From Sorex araneus (taxonomy: Eukaryota > Chordata > Mammalia > Eulipotyphla > Soricidae), in contig NC_073312.1 of the NCBI RefSeq assembly GCF_027595985.1, forward strand, positions 13,822,495 to 13,886,494: 64,000 bases of DNA, in the 5' to 3' direction. The notes under the pieces were generated by a model, which ran no database searches, was not told where the DNA came from, and saw only the letters and a list, made by a program, of their open reading frames with translations. The position numbers were made by a program, and so were the translations under genes. Within the stretch, counting starts at the first letter, position 1. Each line of letters begins with the position of its first letter. Of this stretch, positions 10,507-22,356 are shown one piece after another.

Positions 10507-12014
10507 TAGAGTGGCCCCATGTCCCAAACAAGAGCCACTAACCCATGATGGGAGTTCAGCTGCCCCTCCACAATGACCCAATTCTCATCATCCATTCCTG
10601 CTGAAGGTCATGTGACACCCTGGGCACTGTGAGGGGAGCCCATGAGCCTTGTGGTCACTCCCTCTGGTTGATTAGTTGTCCACCATTATGGAGTTTCCCA
10701 GAAGTGGCGGCTGCCCTCAATGCTGGAGAAGCCACAGTGCTGGCTCCCCTGGCACATGTGACAGAGAAATGTGCCCATAGAGAGATGATTTGGAAGGAGC
10801 CCCTCTCTGGGACCCCCTCACCTCACCTCCCTCAGTGAATGGCAGCTCATGAACAGAACCCCCTACACTGGAGACCCAGGCAGGAACGGGGCCACTGCCA
10901 CATCCAGGGCTGACAGGATAATCTCAACCCTTGACTGGGTCCTGTCCTCATCCCCACCCCCACCCTTGCACCCACCTCCCACACACACAAACATCATCTC
11001 CTGGAACCAGGCAACACCACAGGCCAGCTCCATTGGCTCAGCCAGGAAACACACAACTCAACTACTCTTGACTCTGTTGATAAATAGTGAGCACAGGTGC
11101 CCGCAGCCTGTGGCCACCGTGGCCCCCACAGCCTACAGGAAGCCCTTGGGAGGAAGAAGAGATTGGAGATCCCTTGGACTGGGCCAGCTCAGGCTTTGGG
11201 GATCTCCAGAACACATATGCCGGGGGAGTAGGGTCTGTCCACGAAGACTCATTTCAGAAAAGAGATTGCATGGAGAACTCGGGTCAGGTCTGTGACTCTG
11301 AGCAAACCTTCTGGCTCTGGACTCTTCCCTCATCTGTGAATGAGGTATAAAGAGCCTCTGTGTAAAGGAATATCTAGGTGGCTAGGAGATGCCAGGGGCA
11401 CAGACCACCCAGAGGCATCTTCTTTGGCTGTCCTCAGACACAGGGAAAAGCACCGTGGGACTCTCCAGGGGAACAGGCCCTGACAGAAACAGAACATCTC
11501 TGTGTCCAAAGAAGAGGTTTCTGAACACAAGGGTTGATCATTCTGCTTTGTCTTCTCCTTCATTCCTTATCTCCTTCCCCCCCCCCACCTCCTTTCTTTT
11601 TCCTTTCCTTCTTTCTGACCTGAGTCTCCAGCCACTGACAATTCTCTCCACTTGCCAACCCTGCTTTCTCTACTTAGCACCTCAGGACCAAAGCCTCACC
11701 CCTCTCAGGTACCGGTGCCCTCAGGTTTCAGCCTAGATGACAGCTCCTCTCAGCTGGGAGAAAGACTCCTCTACAAAGAGGGCTCCATAACAAATGTCCT
11801 TCACTCCTTAAGGCTGTGAGTTCTGGAGCCAGACCATTTCCTGCCCTCCTGTTCATCGGCCTTCCTGAGAGCAAAGGCAGAGGGTGTGCACTGTGCAAAT
11901 GCATACGTTACCATTCCCCAGATTCACTGAGCAGAAGGATGAAGTAGGCCCAGAGCCACTCTGAGTCCAGTGCTATTTCATTCCCCCCGCCCCCCGTCCT
12001 CCCTTCCATTACGA
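10505..12014. other. Intergenic DNA with a MIR remnant
   Basis: 11240-11365 resembles a MIR core (GTGACTCTGAGCAAACCTTC, CCTCATCTGTGAATGAGG). The rest is unique and shows no gene. Confidence 0.5.
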
Positions 12015-12600
12015 ATGCATGCGATAAATATTTGTTGAGCATCTTGGGTGAACCAGGCCCTCAGCCAAGTGTTGCGCATACAGTGGGTCCTCTGTCCTTG
12101 GGGAGTTTGCATTCTAGAATGAATGGATGGAAATTACAGAGAGAAAAATAACTTGGCTGAAGCCTGCTATGTGCAAAATTAGAATAGGCTACTATGCTAG
12201 AGCTTGACTTAGTAGATACTTTAGATTGGCTAGGTGCAGGAGGTCTCGAGAGAGAGGGAGCTTAGAAAAAAATAAATAATGAAAGTGATTTAGTTTTGTG
12301 AGATCCAGTGGGTCAGTTGAAAGAGTATTCAGGAGGGGGACAGCTGGTGCAGGGGCCTGAAATAGAAGGTTACAAGAGATAGAAGGCCAATGTGATGGAA
12401 TGCAATGGGCCAAGGCAAGCATGCTCAAGATAAGGCTGGTGAAGCAGGAAGGGGTGAGAGTATGCGGGGCACTGTGCTCTATGATAAGAAGGTCCTATTT
12501 TAGTCAAGTGGAATGAGGTCCATTGGAAAATTCTAAAATGGGGGGAAAGTTATGTAATTTGTGTTTTTAAAAGATGGGCCTGATCGTCCTGTAGACATGC
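12015..12600 (+). repeat. Ancient LINE (L2-like) remnant
   Basis: ATATTTGTTGAGCATCTTGG, CATACAGTGGG and GTTTGCATTCTAGAATG resemble the common mammalian L2-type 3' sequence. The assignment is from memory of the consensus. Confidence 0.45.
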
Positions 12601-12731
12601 TCGAAGGGGCGGGGTGGAAAGTTGAAACGGAGAGTGCAGGGAGGAGGCTATTGCATCATCCCAAACAAAGAGGGATTTGGCATAAGTAATGAAGGTCATG
12701 GGAGGGGGGGAGCGGTCCTCTCTCACTCTCC

Positions 12732-12876
12732 ACTGACTGATAGTACAGCAGGTAGGGTATTTGCCTTGCACATGGCTGATCTGGGTTTGACCCCCACTAT
12801 CCTACATGGTCCCCTGAGCACCTCCAGGAGTAACCCCTGAGCATCACCAGCTATAATTCAAAAAGAAAAAAAAAGA
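12732..12876 (+). repeat. Shrew SINE type I, 5'-truncated
   Basis: GATAGTACAGCAGGTAGGG head, CTACATGGTCCCCTGAGCAC and an A-rich tail. Confidence 0.87.
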
Positions 12877-13215
12877 TGAGCACCGTGATAATGGAGTGAA
12901 AGGAAGGACCCGTGTTGGAAAGTAGAATTATTCAGATTTAACACATGTTCAGAAAGTAGAATTGCTAGAAAGTGCTTGCAGATTGGATATAGGGGCAGCA
13001 GGTAAGGTGGAAATGAAGGAAACAGAGAAGATAACAGGGAAAAGGAGTGTAGAGGAGGACAAGGTGTAAGACACATGATCGTGAAATGCTAATTACTACT
13101 AGTTTTTAGATGTCTAGACACAACTTGGAGATTCGCCCACTTCTCAAACTGAGGTGTGGACTCTCAGCTCTCTCCACTCTGAAGAAGTCCTGTACTCTCT
13201 CTTAAACACATGACC

Positions 13216-13358
13216 TTCTGTGTTGGTGATGCTCAGAGTTCTGCATTCAGCAGTTACTCCTGGCAGTATTGGGGGACCTTATGGGATGCCAGGGATTGAA
13301 CCTGGGAGGGCCATTGTAAGGCAAACACCCTCCCTACTGTGCCATCGCCCTGGTCCCC
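13216..13358 (-). repeat. Shrew SINE type I, reverse
   Basis: GGGATTGAACCTGGGAGGGC and CTGTGCCATCGCCCTGG mark the reversed B and A boxes. Confidence 0.87.
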
Positions 13359-14646
13359 TTCTCTGTCCCTTTTTTTCTCTCTCCATAGTTCTCCAAATAG
13401 AACTATTTTGCTTAACTAAAATATTTTTAGATGTAAAAGGAAGTGTGACTTAGTGGGAGAGATGAGAGTTGGACCTACGCATGTGCCTCAGGTGACTAAT
13501 ATCAGGGATCTGGATGGGATTCCCTAAGGATCAAGGCGAGAGCCCAGGATGGAGCACCGAGCCCTCTCCAGCACTGAGATCCACGGGAGAGGAGGACGTG
13601 GCTAGAGAGAGGGCAGAGCGGAAGAACCAAGGCTGTGTGAGGCCCGTGTGCCCGGGACTGAGCGGGTGCCATTGCCTTCCGGTTGAAATTCTGCATTGCT
13701 GCCACCTACAAGGGACCCCCGATTCCTCCAGAGCTCTGAAGCTTGCCTCCTACCTCCGGTTTGGTGCTTCCCAGCAGTGCCACACCGACTGCCACACCCT
13801 CCCGGTCCCCTTCAGCCACCTGGCACTTGGCAGCGTGAGCTCCTTCCAGGCCCTGGCCCCGCAGACCCCTAGTTTCCTGCCGCCTCTCCCTCCAACCCCC
13901 TGGCTTCACCCTGGTGCCACTCCAGGCTCAAACACTCTTCTTCCAGGTCTTTCTTCTCCCGGAGCACTGAGAACCCATTCCAGGCTCCAGGAGAGCCTAC
14001 TCAAAGTGTCACTCAGCAGTGGGCCACGCCCAGAGGCCACAGACGCCTGGAGAAGAATCAGAGGAACATCGGGGCTTCAGACCCCCACTCCTGCCATGCA
14101 GGTTGTCTCTACCGGGTTCTTCCCCCAATCCCCTGGGCACTGGGAGCTCTGCCAATGCTGCCAGGGCTGCACTGTGTGTGCCCAAGGTGAGTGACTTCCA
14201 AGTTCGCACCAAAGTGCCATCTGGGTAGCACCACCACCTTGGGACTTCTTGCTCCCCTGAACTTCTCTGAGCTTCCTGCTGCCTGTCACCCAGAATCTTC
14301 CACCCATCCCTCTGTGTGCTTTAGGCCCTGGCCTGGCCTCCTGCTAACTTTGGATCAACCCCCTACTGCTACCTGGATTATTTAAGCTGGTGGATCATCA
14401 TCTCCAGGCTTGCTGCTCGCTTGCCCCGCTGGGAATGGCGCCGCTGCAGACTATCGGGGCTCCTGGCACATGATTCCTGCTCTGTGCTGTCAGGAAGGGG
14501 AGGGAAGGCCCCCAGTTCTGGTCTCCTTTGGTTACCACTGTGATTAGGCCAAGGGCTCAGCAGGCTTTGAAAGGCGCATCTGTCTGGTTGGTTTCCCTCC
14601 ACGCTTCCTCCAAGGCCAAATCCCTCAGAGTCCCCTTGTTGCTTTT

Positions 14647-14696
<50 letters not shown>

Positions 14697-15289
14697 CGGG
14701 GAAGGGGGGGTAACACCGTGTTTAAATAGGGAGTCATGTGTGTAGTGCCCTACTGCCTCCAGCCAGGAGCTCAGCGCTGGCAGGGCAAGCAGGCTGAAAG
14801 GGCCGGCAGCAGGGTGGGAGCAGGCCAAGATAAACCTCAGGCCTCAGGACAGCCCGCTCACCACGGCCTGGCCTCTGTGCTGGGGGTGCGAGGGCGGGGG
14901 GACAGCCTGGCCTACCGCCAGCAGAGAGTCAGGGAGACAAAACAGAGCCCAGTTTTGAAAGAGACACAAAGTGGTCTCTTCACGGAGTCCTGCTGCGGCT
15001 GGACCCACACAGACCAAAGAGAAGGGGCCTGGGGAAAGCGTAATGCACGACGGCCCGGCCGTCATGTGCAAGAATGCCGGGCTCAGACAGAGTAGCACAT
15101 GCGGCAGCGTGCACTCAGCCATGGCCGCCACGTTTCCAGGAACTGTGTCCACTCAGGCACCCAAGAACACCGTGCCAATGCCCTGCGGGTGTGCAAGGGA
15201 CCAAGGAGAAATCTGGAACTCATGCAATACAGGCACAGCGACAATTCTGGAAACCGAGAGTATCAAGTGGTGGTCAGGCGGCAGAGCAA
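13359..15289. other. GC-rich intergenic DNA, no gene
   Basis: Open frames up to 226 codons occur here in several frames at once, without splice structure or a known domain. A (GT)n of about 43 bp is at 14652-14694. Confidence 0.5.
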
Positions 15290-15420
15290 TGCGGGACCCA
15301 CCGCCAACTGCTGGACAAAGGAATACTACCCTACAATGAGCAAAGACGAGATCTTGCCATTTGCTGCAACTGAATAAAATTGGAGGGAACTTGCAAAGGG
15401 CAACAGTTACCCGGGTAAAG
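15290..15420 (+). mobile_element. L1 3' UTR fragment
   Basis: AAGGAATACTACCCTACAAT and GAATAAAATTGGAGGGAACT match the segment at 16320-16440. Confidence 0.75.
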
Positions 15421-15484
15421 CAACTAGCTCTCTCTTGTCAAGCTGGACATATCCCAGCCGGCCCACCCCACAGAAAGGAAGCCT

Positions 15485-15700
15485 AGATGCAAAACTCATT
15501 CCACCATCCCCCAAATATGGAAAGAGAGCAATGTTCCATTGCTGAAGACAGGGATAAACCCATAGTTTTTCAACACACAAATAGGAACAAACAGAAAAAA
15601 AAAAACAACAGAAAAATGGCAATGAGGTTATCACCTCTAGCGAAAATGGTCTGTATCAGAAAGTCTGAAAATAATCAATGCTGGCAGGGATGAGGTTAAA
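15485..15700 (+). mobile_element. L1 fragment
   Basis: AGAAAGTCTGAAAATAATCA and ATGCTGGCAGGGATGAGG are L1 3' region text. Confidence 0.65.
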
Positions 15701-15917
15701 AACATTTTTTAAAGGCTTGTTTTTCAAACCTGTGTGCTCCCTTTAACTGGTACCTCCCTTGCTCATCCCTACTGCTTACCTTTTTCACTCCGAGAAGCCT
15801 GTATTCTCTCTTGAACACTTTTCCCTCTTTCTCTCCCTGCACATCTTTCTAAGTTTTATTCAATACAAGCCATTTTGCTTCACACACAGAAATAATAGTA
15901 ATAAAAGTAACTCATTT

Positions 15918-16135
15918 ACTGCTGTAGCACTGTAGCACTGTTGTCCCATTGTGCATTTGCTCGAGCGGGCACCAGTAACGTGTCCATTGTGAGACTTGCT
16001 GTTACTGTTTTTGGCATATTGAATACGCCACAGGTAGGTTGCCAGGCTCTGCCATGCAGGCGGGATACTCTCGGTAGCTTGCCGGGCTCTTTGAGAGGAA
16101 TGGAGGAATCAAACCTGGGTCAGCCACGAGCAAGA
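15918..16135 (-). repeat. Shrew SINE type II, reverse
   Basis: Begins with tail CTGTAGCACTGTAGCACTGT, then TTGCTCGAGCGGGCACCAG and GGCATATTGAATACGCCAC. Confidence 0.9.
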
Positions 16136-16159
16136 TATGGAGACATCTCCCAAGAATGA

Positions 16160-17105
16160 AGAATACAGTTTCCACTTGACCCTGCGATCCTGGACATCTA
16201 CTCCTGAACACAAAAGCATTCGGCTGAAAGGACGTATGCATGTTTATGCTCATTGCCGAGTAACTTACAATAGCCAAGATTTGGAAACAACCCAATCACC
16301 CAACTGCAGATGAATGGAAGAAGAAATTGTAGTGTATATCCACAATGGAATACTATCCAACTATGAGCAAAGATGAAATCTTGTAGTTTGCTGCAAGCTG
16401 AATAAAATTGGAGGGAAGTTGAAGTGAAGTGACTCAGAAAGAAAAAGACCAATATCAGATGATCTCATTCATAGTAGAGTATAAAGAAGCAAAGCAAAGC
16501 TTTAGAGAATCCCCCAGTGGAAACAGCCGCGAGATATAACCTAGAGAAAGTTAACTGAAGGTGTAGCAACAGAAGATATAGCAATGGGCAAGGGTGAAGA
16601 TTCCAGGTAGTGGGTTGGTGGTTCCTGGCCTAGCAGCAATACACATACAAACAATATTGGTTCTATCATAAAATAATGGACTGGAGCGATGGCACAGTGG
16701 ATAGGGCGTTTGTCTTGCATGCGGCCAACCCAGGTTAGATTTCTCCATCCCTCTCAGAGAGCCCAGCAAGCTACTGAGAGTATCTCGCCTGCACAGCAGA
16801 GCCTGGCAAGCTACCCGTGGCGTATTTGATATGCCAAAAACAGTAACAAGTCTCACAATGGAGACATTACTGGTGCGGTGCCTGCTTGAGCAAATCGATG
16901 AACAATGGGAAGACAGTGCTACAGTGTTATCATAAAATAATAATGATAAAAAATAAATAGAAGCAACATAAGGATAGTGGTTGAGGGTCTTTGGAACTGT
17001 AGTGATGGTGGAGGTGCAGCAACATTTTATATCCGAAGTATAAATACTGACACTATAGTAACCATGTTACCACCACTTAATACAAAAAAAATTATCAAAC
17101 ATTTA
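16160..17105 (+). mobile_element. L1 3' end, sense, carrying a nested SINE
   Basis: CAATAGCCAAGATTTGGAAA, AATGGAATACTATCCAACTA, AATAAAATTGGAGGGAAGTT and GACCAATATCAGATGATCTC occur in L1 3' UTR order. Interrupted by the SINE at 16678-16927. Confidence 0.85.
16678..16927 (+). repeat. Shrew SINE type II nested in L1, with TSD
   Basis: TATCATAAAATAAT at 16664-16677 and 16928-16941. Tail GACAGTGCTACAGTGT, no poly(A). Confidence 0.94.
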
Positions 17106-17179
17106 TTTATATCAAACAGATATTTTTTGAAAGGAAATGGAACAAACCTGCAGAATAGTATGTGAAATGGGGTGAATAT

Positions 17180-17352
17180 GGGCCTGAGAGAAAGAACAGG
17201 AGGGTAAGACCCCTGCCGCACAAGTGGCCAACCCTAGTTTGATATCTGGTACTGAATATGGTGCCCCAAGCACCACGAGGAGACCCTCTTGAGCAGAGAG
17301 CCAGAAATAGGCCCGAGCACTACCGGGTGTGGCCCAAATCCCTACCCCCAAG
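17180..17352 (+). repeat. Diverged shrew SINE type I
   Basis: CCAACCCTAGTTTGATATC and CTACCGGGTGTGGCCC. Confidence 0.82.
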
Positions 17353-17416
17353 TGGGATGAACATTGCTAGAAGCAAATTAAGCCTTCATTTATAAAATAT
17401 TTTTTTCTGATTTTCT

Positions 17417-17592
17417 TTTGGGGGGGGAGTAGGTGTCGAGGCACATTAGGCAATGCTCAGGGGTTACTCTTGGTTCTGCACTCAGGGATCACTCCTGATA
17501 GTGCTAGAAGGACATAGGGAATGCCACAAATCGAACCCTGCTCAGTCACATCCAAGGCAAGTGCTCTACCCACTCTATATTGCTCTGCCCTC
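17417..17592 (-). repeat. Shrew SINE type I, reverse
   Basis: GCTCAGGGGTTACTCTTGG, CACTCAGGGATCACTCC and CAAGGCAAGTGCTCTACCC. Confidence 0.9.
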
Positions 17593-17605
17593 ATTCACTT
17601 TTTTT

Positions 17606-17772
17606 CCTCACTGTATCACTGTCATTCGTTAATCATCGATTTGCTTGAGCATGCCCAGTAACGTCTCCATTCATCCTAGCCCTGAGATTTTAGCAGCCTC
17701 TCTTTACTCATCCTTCCCAATGGTGCCTCATTAGAGGCTCTTCGGGTTCAGGGAAATGAGACCAACCCATCA
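17606..17772 (-). repeat. Composite SINE-like element, reverse, truncated
   Basis: TTTGCTTGAGCATGCCCAG then CCCTGAGATTTTAGCAGCC and CTCATTAGAGGCTCTTCGG, the module shared with 1468-1905 and 4230-4545. Confidence 0.78.
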
Positions 17773-17799
17773 TTGCAATGAAAAAAAAAATCTAAAGTA

Positions 17800-18572
17800 A
17801 CCCACATAAAGGTAACCAGCCAGAAAGTGGCAGAGTAAGGATACAAACTTAAGCCTTGAATCACTGTGCTGGAGAAAATCTGACCAAACTTTAATCGCCA
17901 TTAGATCTGGATGCCTCAGAATATTCGGGAATAGCAGGTTTGGGGGTTCTGGGAAGTAGGAGGGTTTGTGTATGCATGTAAGTTTGTGCATGCGTTTGAA
18001 TAATGGAACGACCATCAATTATTTGAAAGAAAATAGTTTCCTTTCAACCCTTCTTGCTTCAAATACTATTCACTTGTTTGCAAATACCACCAGGCCTCAC
18101 TGGACAGCCAGCAACTGCCGTGTCAGGAACTGTGCAGAAGCACATGGCCAGGACCAAGGTCACCTTTCTTTATCTGCCACTTTTCTCTGAGTCTGCCCCC
18201 TGGGAAGTGTCACTCGTGCTGGGGCCTCATGTGAGATGCGCGTGCCTTCACCCACCGCTAGTCCTAACAAAGTAAACGGGAATCACAAAACCAACAGCCT
18301 CAGTTCCTCATGCTCTCTTCAGGAAGGAAAACCGGCGCAGTTGTTAGTGATGACCCGGATCCACGCTATGGAGCGCTAACTGTACTATGTGACTTACACG
18401 CCCTTCCCCTTGCTGCAGGCTTTGGGACAACAGCCATAAAATGATGGGTGGGTGGTGGGGAGGGGAGGGATGGGGGCAGGAGTAAGGACACACCTGACCA
18501 GGGAAGACATTACCAAGATGTCACAGTGGAGCTAGACTCAAACCCAAACCCTTCACTCCATGTCCATGTCCC

Positions 18573-18616
<44 letters not shown>

Positions 18617-20371
18617 GGTCACTCATGGGCACGACACATCCTGCTCCTTAGGTAACCTGCACCCTCCCTGTCTGAAGGACTCTCCCTACTGCTAAGGGGG
18701 CTTGTTCTCCCACTTGGAAGAGCCAGCCGAGTCGCCAAGGGCTGCCATACACCTGCCGGACAACTGACCTTCCACCGTCCGTGTTCCCCGGCCCCCCCAA
18801 GGGTGCTGCAAGATGCTGGGGAGCAACGTGGGTCATTTGGTACCAGGAGGGAGAGTGGAGGAAGGAGAAGCCACTTTTGTGGGCGGCTGATGAGCGAGTG
18901 TCAGGGCTCTCTGGCTGTGTCGGGGAGGCCTCATTCCGCCTCATTGTTCCTCATTATCAGAGCTAACTATGTTCAGGCGAAGGGCGAACATGTTCCTAAA
19001 TTTATGTCTCTGTGTGCGACCGCGACAATGCGTGTTTTGTGTGCTTCTCCCTGAAAAACTCCTCTGGTGACACGGGCGACCCAGCCTGGACTTGGCCTTT
19101 CATGTGCGCTACCCACTCCGAACGGCCCCCGCTGGCAGATTTTTCTTAAAGTCTCAAATGAGGGGCTAACCTTCTCTTCTCGGCTTTTTCTTCTCCGCTA
19201 CCTATAATCTTGATTCGACTCACACAAAAGTGACTCGGTAGGAGACCCACTCCAGAAGGCTTTGACGGGGAACAATGGACGGGCACCTCAACAGAGGCCA
19301 GCCCGCCGCCGCCAGAGTGGGGAAAATGGATTCGAGTTGAAAGATGTCATGTATGTTAACCGATCGGTATCGGTTTTATGTATTCTGTCAAAGAGGGAGC
19401 AGTGAAGCGGGGCCAGGGAGGGCAAGGGGGCGCCGAGGAGGGGGTCGGCGCCCCCCCACACCTCGGCCAAATGCCTCGCCAGAAATAACAAGCCCAAGAA
19501 GGCAGCCGGAGTGTTTGAAAGGTACGAAGAGCAGTCGTGGGGAAGAAAGGGCCGAGAGGAGACTGTCGTGGATTGTTGTGTGTGTCCGCTTTGTCCTTCA
19601 CAATGGCGTGGGGGGTGGGGGGGCGGGAGTCAGGCGGTGGCTGGCCAGCGCCTCCACACGGGCATTCAGCCCCCACGGCTTTCTTCCCCGATAATGCTGC
19701 CACGGCCTCCCCCCCACACCAAGCAGGTGCCCAGGGGGTTCCTGAGCAAGGCAGGGGCGATGCGGCTCAAAGGAATGGCTCCCCGCTGGCCTTCTCTCTC
19801 AGGCCAGGACCAGGCGCCAGGAGGCCTCGAGCCTGCAGGGGGTGTGGCCTGGACAGGCCACCTGGTCTGTGCCACCCACAGTGACCTGCTCCTCCTGTGA
19901 CCGGGAGTCAGTGCATGACCCAGGCCCTGAAGGGCATGCAGATCCCCCTCTCCTCCCTCCTCTCTCCTTCCCCCGAGCCTCCCTCTGTGAGTTCTCACAG
20001 ATTGCTCACCTTGCGAGTGGCCGAGTGTGGACTCTGTTTTCTGAATCTACTTTTTGAAGCAATCCAAACTCAGGCCAGGCAAACCCAGCTTCCTAGGAGG
20101 CGGCGATACTGAGCAAAGGATGCCAATTCTCTCTCGGGCCAAGGGCGGCACCAGGGGCAGCCGCTGTCTGCTTAGCCCTGTGCGTGTCCTCTAGACGGGA
20201 GGTCTCAGAGTATCCCCTTGAGGACCCCCTCCCCTGAATTCCCACTGGCCAGTGTGTGGGGACAGCCTCTGCTCGCCCAGTTCTAACTGGCCCGTGGGAG
20301 CTGGCTGTCACATTTCTGAAATGGTACGGGCCCGTTTTTTCCCATTTTCACTTAGTAATACAATTTTTTAA
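17800..20371. other. Intergenic DNA, mostly unique
   Basis: 17805-17872 looks like a MIR remnant. A (GT)n lies at 18573-18613. 18890-19345 is repeat-free and may be a conserved noncoding element. 19380-19720 is GC-rich with moderate CpG content. No gene. Confidence 0.45.
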
Positions 20372-20480
20372 ATTTATTTTTGTGGGGGGAGGGTTGGGGC
20401 CACCCCCAGATGTGTTCAGAGGATACTCCTGGCTTTCTGCTCAGGGGCTGAACTGTGGTTGCCACATGCAAGAAATTCAC
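20372..20480 (-). repeat. SINE type I fragment, reverse
   Basis: GGATACTCCTGGCTTTCTGC and GGTTGCCACATGCAAG. Confidence 0.75.
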
Positions 20481-20652
20481 CTGAAAAGCACCCTGTATGA
20501 TCCATCCTGCCCAACATTAATTTGCTTATGGGGCTGTGGATTGCAAGTCCAAAGTGCCTACTAGGGTTAGTGCCCCCTTGGCCCAGCACGGCCTCTCTCT
20601 TCAGCTCGTACTTTTCACAACTACACTGTGAGCCCATCTGAAAAAGTGAAGC

Positions 20653-20830
20653 CAAGGGCCAGAGTGATGGTACAGTGGGTAGGGCCTTTGCCTTGCACAA
20701 CTGACCCGGGTTCAATTCCTGGCATCCCATGTGGTCCCACAAGCACTTCCAGGAATAAGCCCTGAGTGCAGAGGCAGAAGTAAGCCCTGAGTATTGCCAG
20801 GGGTGGTCCTAAAACAAAACAAAAAGCAAA
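20653..20830 (+). repeat. Shrew SINE type I
   Basis: GGCCAGAGTGATGGTACAGT head, GGGTTCAATTCCTGGC B box and AAAACAAAACAAAAAGC tail. Confidence 0.9.
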
Positions 20831-21337
20831 GTGATATAAACCTACAATCAAATCAGTTCCATTGACAACTACAGTGGTAACCTCTCAAAGCTGCTTGTTG
20901 AAGGTTATATATGTTGACTGTATCTATATGGTACAAATAAATCTTGCTTCCAGTACATTTCTGAGGAGCCTTTCCCAACTCCGAATACAGGGTGTCACGC
21001 TAGCCACCAATGCTTTAGACATGTTCTATAGACATGTACCATAGACACTGGCAAAAGATACCAAACAGGGTAGTTTTTTTGTAGCTACACTCCTCCCATT
21101 CCCCCACCACATACACACACTAGTGCCAAAGCAATACTGTTAGACATCTGCCTGTACCTTGGATGGATGATGGTTTGGCTCAGACTATGGCCCCTAGTCC
21201 ATGGACTTCTGAAACACGCAATAAAAGTACAAGCTGCTTTGAGGACACACTGCTTGAAAGTACCACTGCTTACAAGTATCTGGACCCCGCAGCCATATAC
21301 TCACTCATTCCTCTCCTCCCTCTTTCTCTAAAAGAAA
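20831..21337. other. Intergenic DNA, no feature
   Basis: Unique; nothing recognised. Confidence 0.4.
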
Positions 21338-21503
21338 ACAGGGACCAAAGAGATAGTACAGTTGGCAGGGCACTTGCCTTGCATGGGTCCAATCTGGGCA
21401 CCCCAGATGTTCTCCTGAGCCCTGCCAGAAGTGGCCCCTGAGCACAGAGCTAGGAGTAAGCCCTGAGTACTGCCAGGTGTGACCCCCCCCAAAAAAAAAA
21501 ACA
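21338..21503 (+). repeat. Shrew SINE type I, internal deletion
   Basis: GGGACCAAAGAGATAGTACA head, CTTGCCTTGCATGG and CCAGGTGTGACCCCC. Confidence 0.85.
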
Positions 21504-22179
21504 CATTGTATTAAGGGGAAAAAGAGTCCTTTCCAAGTGCAGAACGCTTTATCAGCAGTCTGGCCTAACATCAGCCTTTAATGAGGAAAATTCAAGGTAA
21601 TTACTTGACCCTCATGCTGGGAGCAGGAGTGAGGATTCTAGGGACTTTACCTCATCCAGACCCACCCAGGGCTGCTTTCTTGGCCTCAGCTGGGTAGGGG
21701 GAGCTGTCACCCTCTGATGGGGCCTCTGCATCTGAATAGAGGACCCCAGGGAGGCTGATGCACTTGGAGGCAAACTACATGAATGTCAAGTTGGGGTTCA
21801 GGTTTGGGGACTGCAGATTTGAGTCTTCCAAGATGACACATCCTGCAGGCAAATACCTTCCCCTCCAGGAAGCCTACTCTTTTGAGTCTTTGTCTCTCTT
21901 GCTCCAAAGAGCAAAAGGCAGCAGCAGGAACAATTAGTTACCGTTCATGGAACCATCAGACCCCCAGTTTCACCCAGACACAAGCACCTTCATCTCCGCT
22001 GAGTATCTGGAAGAAGTCAGTGTCTTTGGGTCCATTTGAAGCTGAGAAGACCGGGGCTTAGTGAGGTTCCTTAAACTGGTCAAGTCGGGAAACTTAGTTG
22101 ATATCCAAAGCCAGGCATGTTCCCTCTCTTAACCACTGGGTTGATTCCCAGGCCGTTCTCCTTTTATTTCATTTTAATT
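21504..22179. other. Intergenic DNA with a MIR remnant
   Basis: 22035-22140 reads like a reversed MIR core (GAGAAGACCGGGGCTTAGTG). No gene. Confidence 0.45.
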
Positions 22180-22356
22180 TGGTGGGGGGGAGGGGTACTG
22201 TTTGAATCACACCGGCAATGTTTTTTGGATTACTCTAGGCTCCACACTCAGGAATTACTCCTTGCAGTGCTCAGGGGACCATATGCCAGGGATCAAACCC
22301 AGGTCAGCCCTGTGCAAAGCAAATGACTTCGCTGTACTATGGCTCCAACCTCCCCC
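22180..22356 (-). repeat. Shrew SINE type I, reverse
   Basis: TCACACCGGCAATG, CTCAGGGGACCATATGCCAG and GGATCAAACCCAGGTCAGC. Confidence 0.9.

Noticed and set aside
13514..14194. 226-codon open frame
   Set aside because: GC-rich unique DNA with overlapping frames in several phases; no known domain, no splice or poly(A) context.
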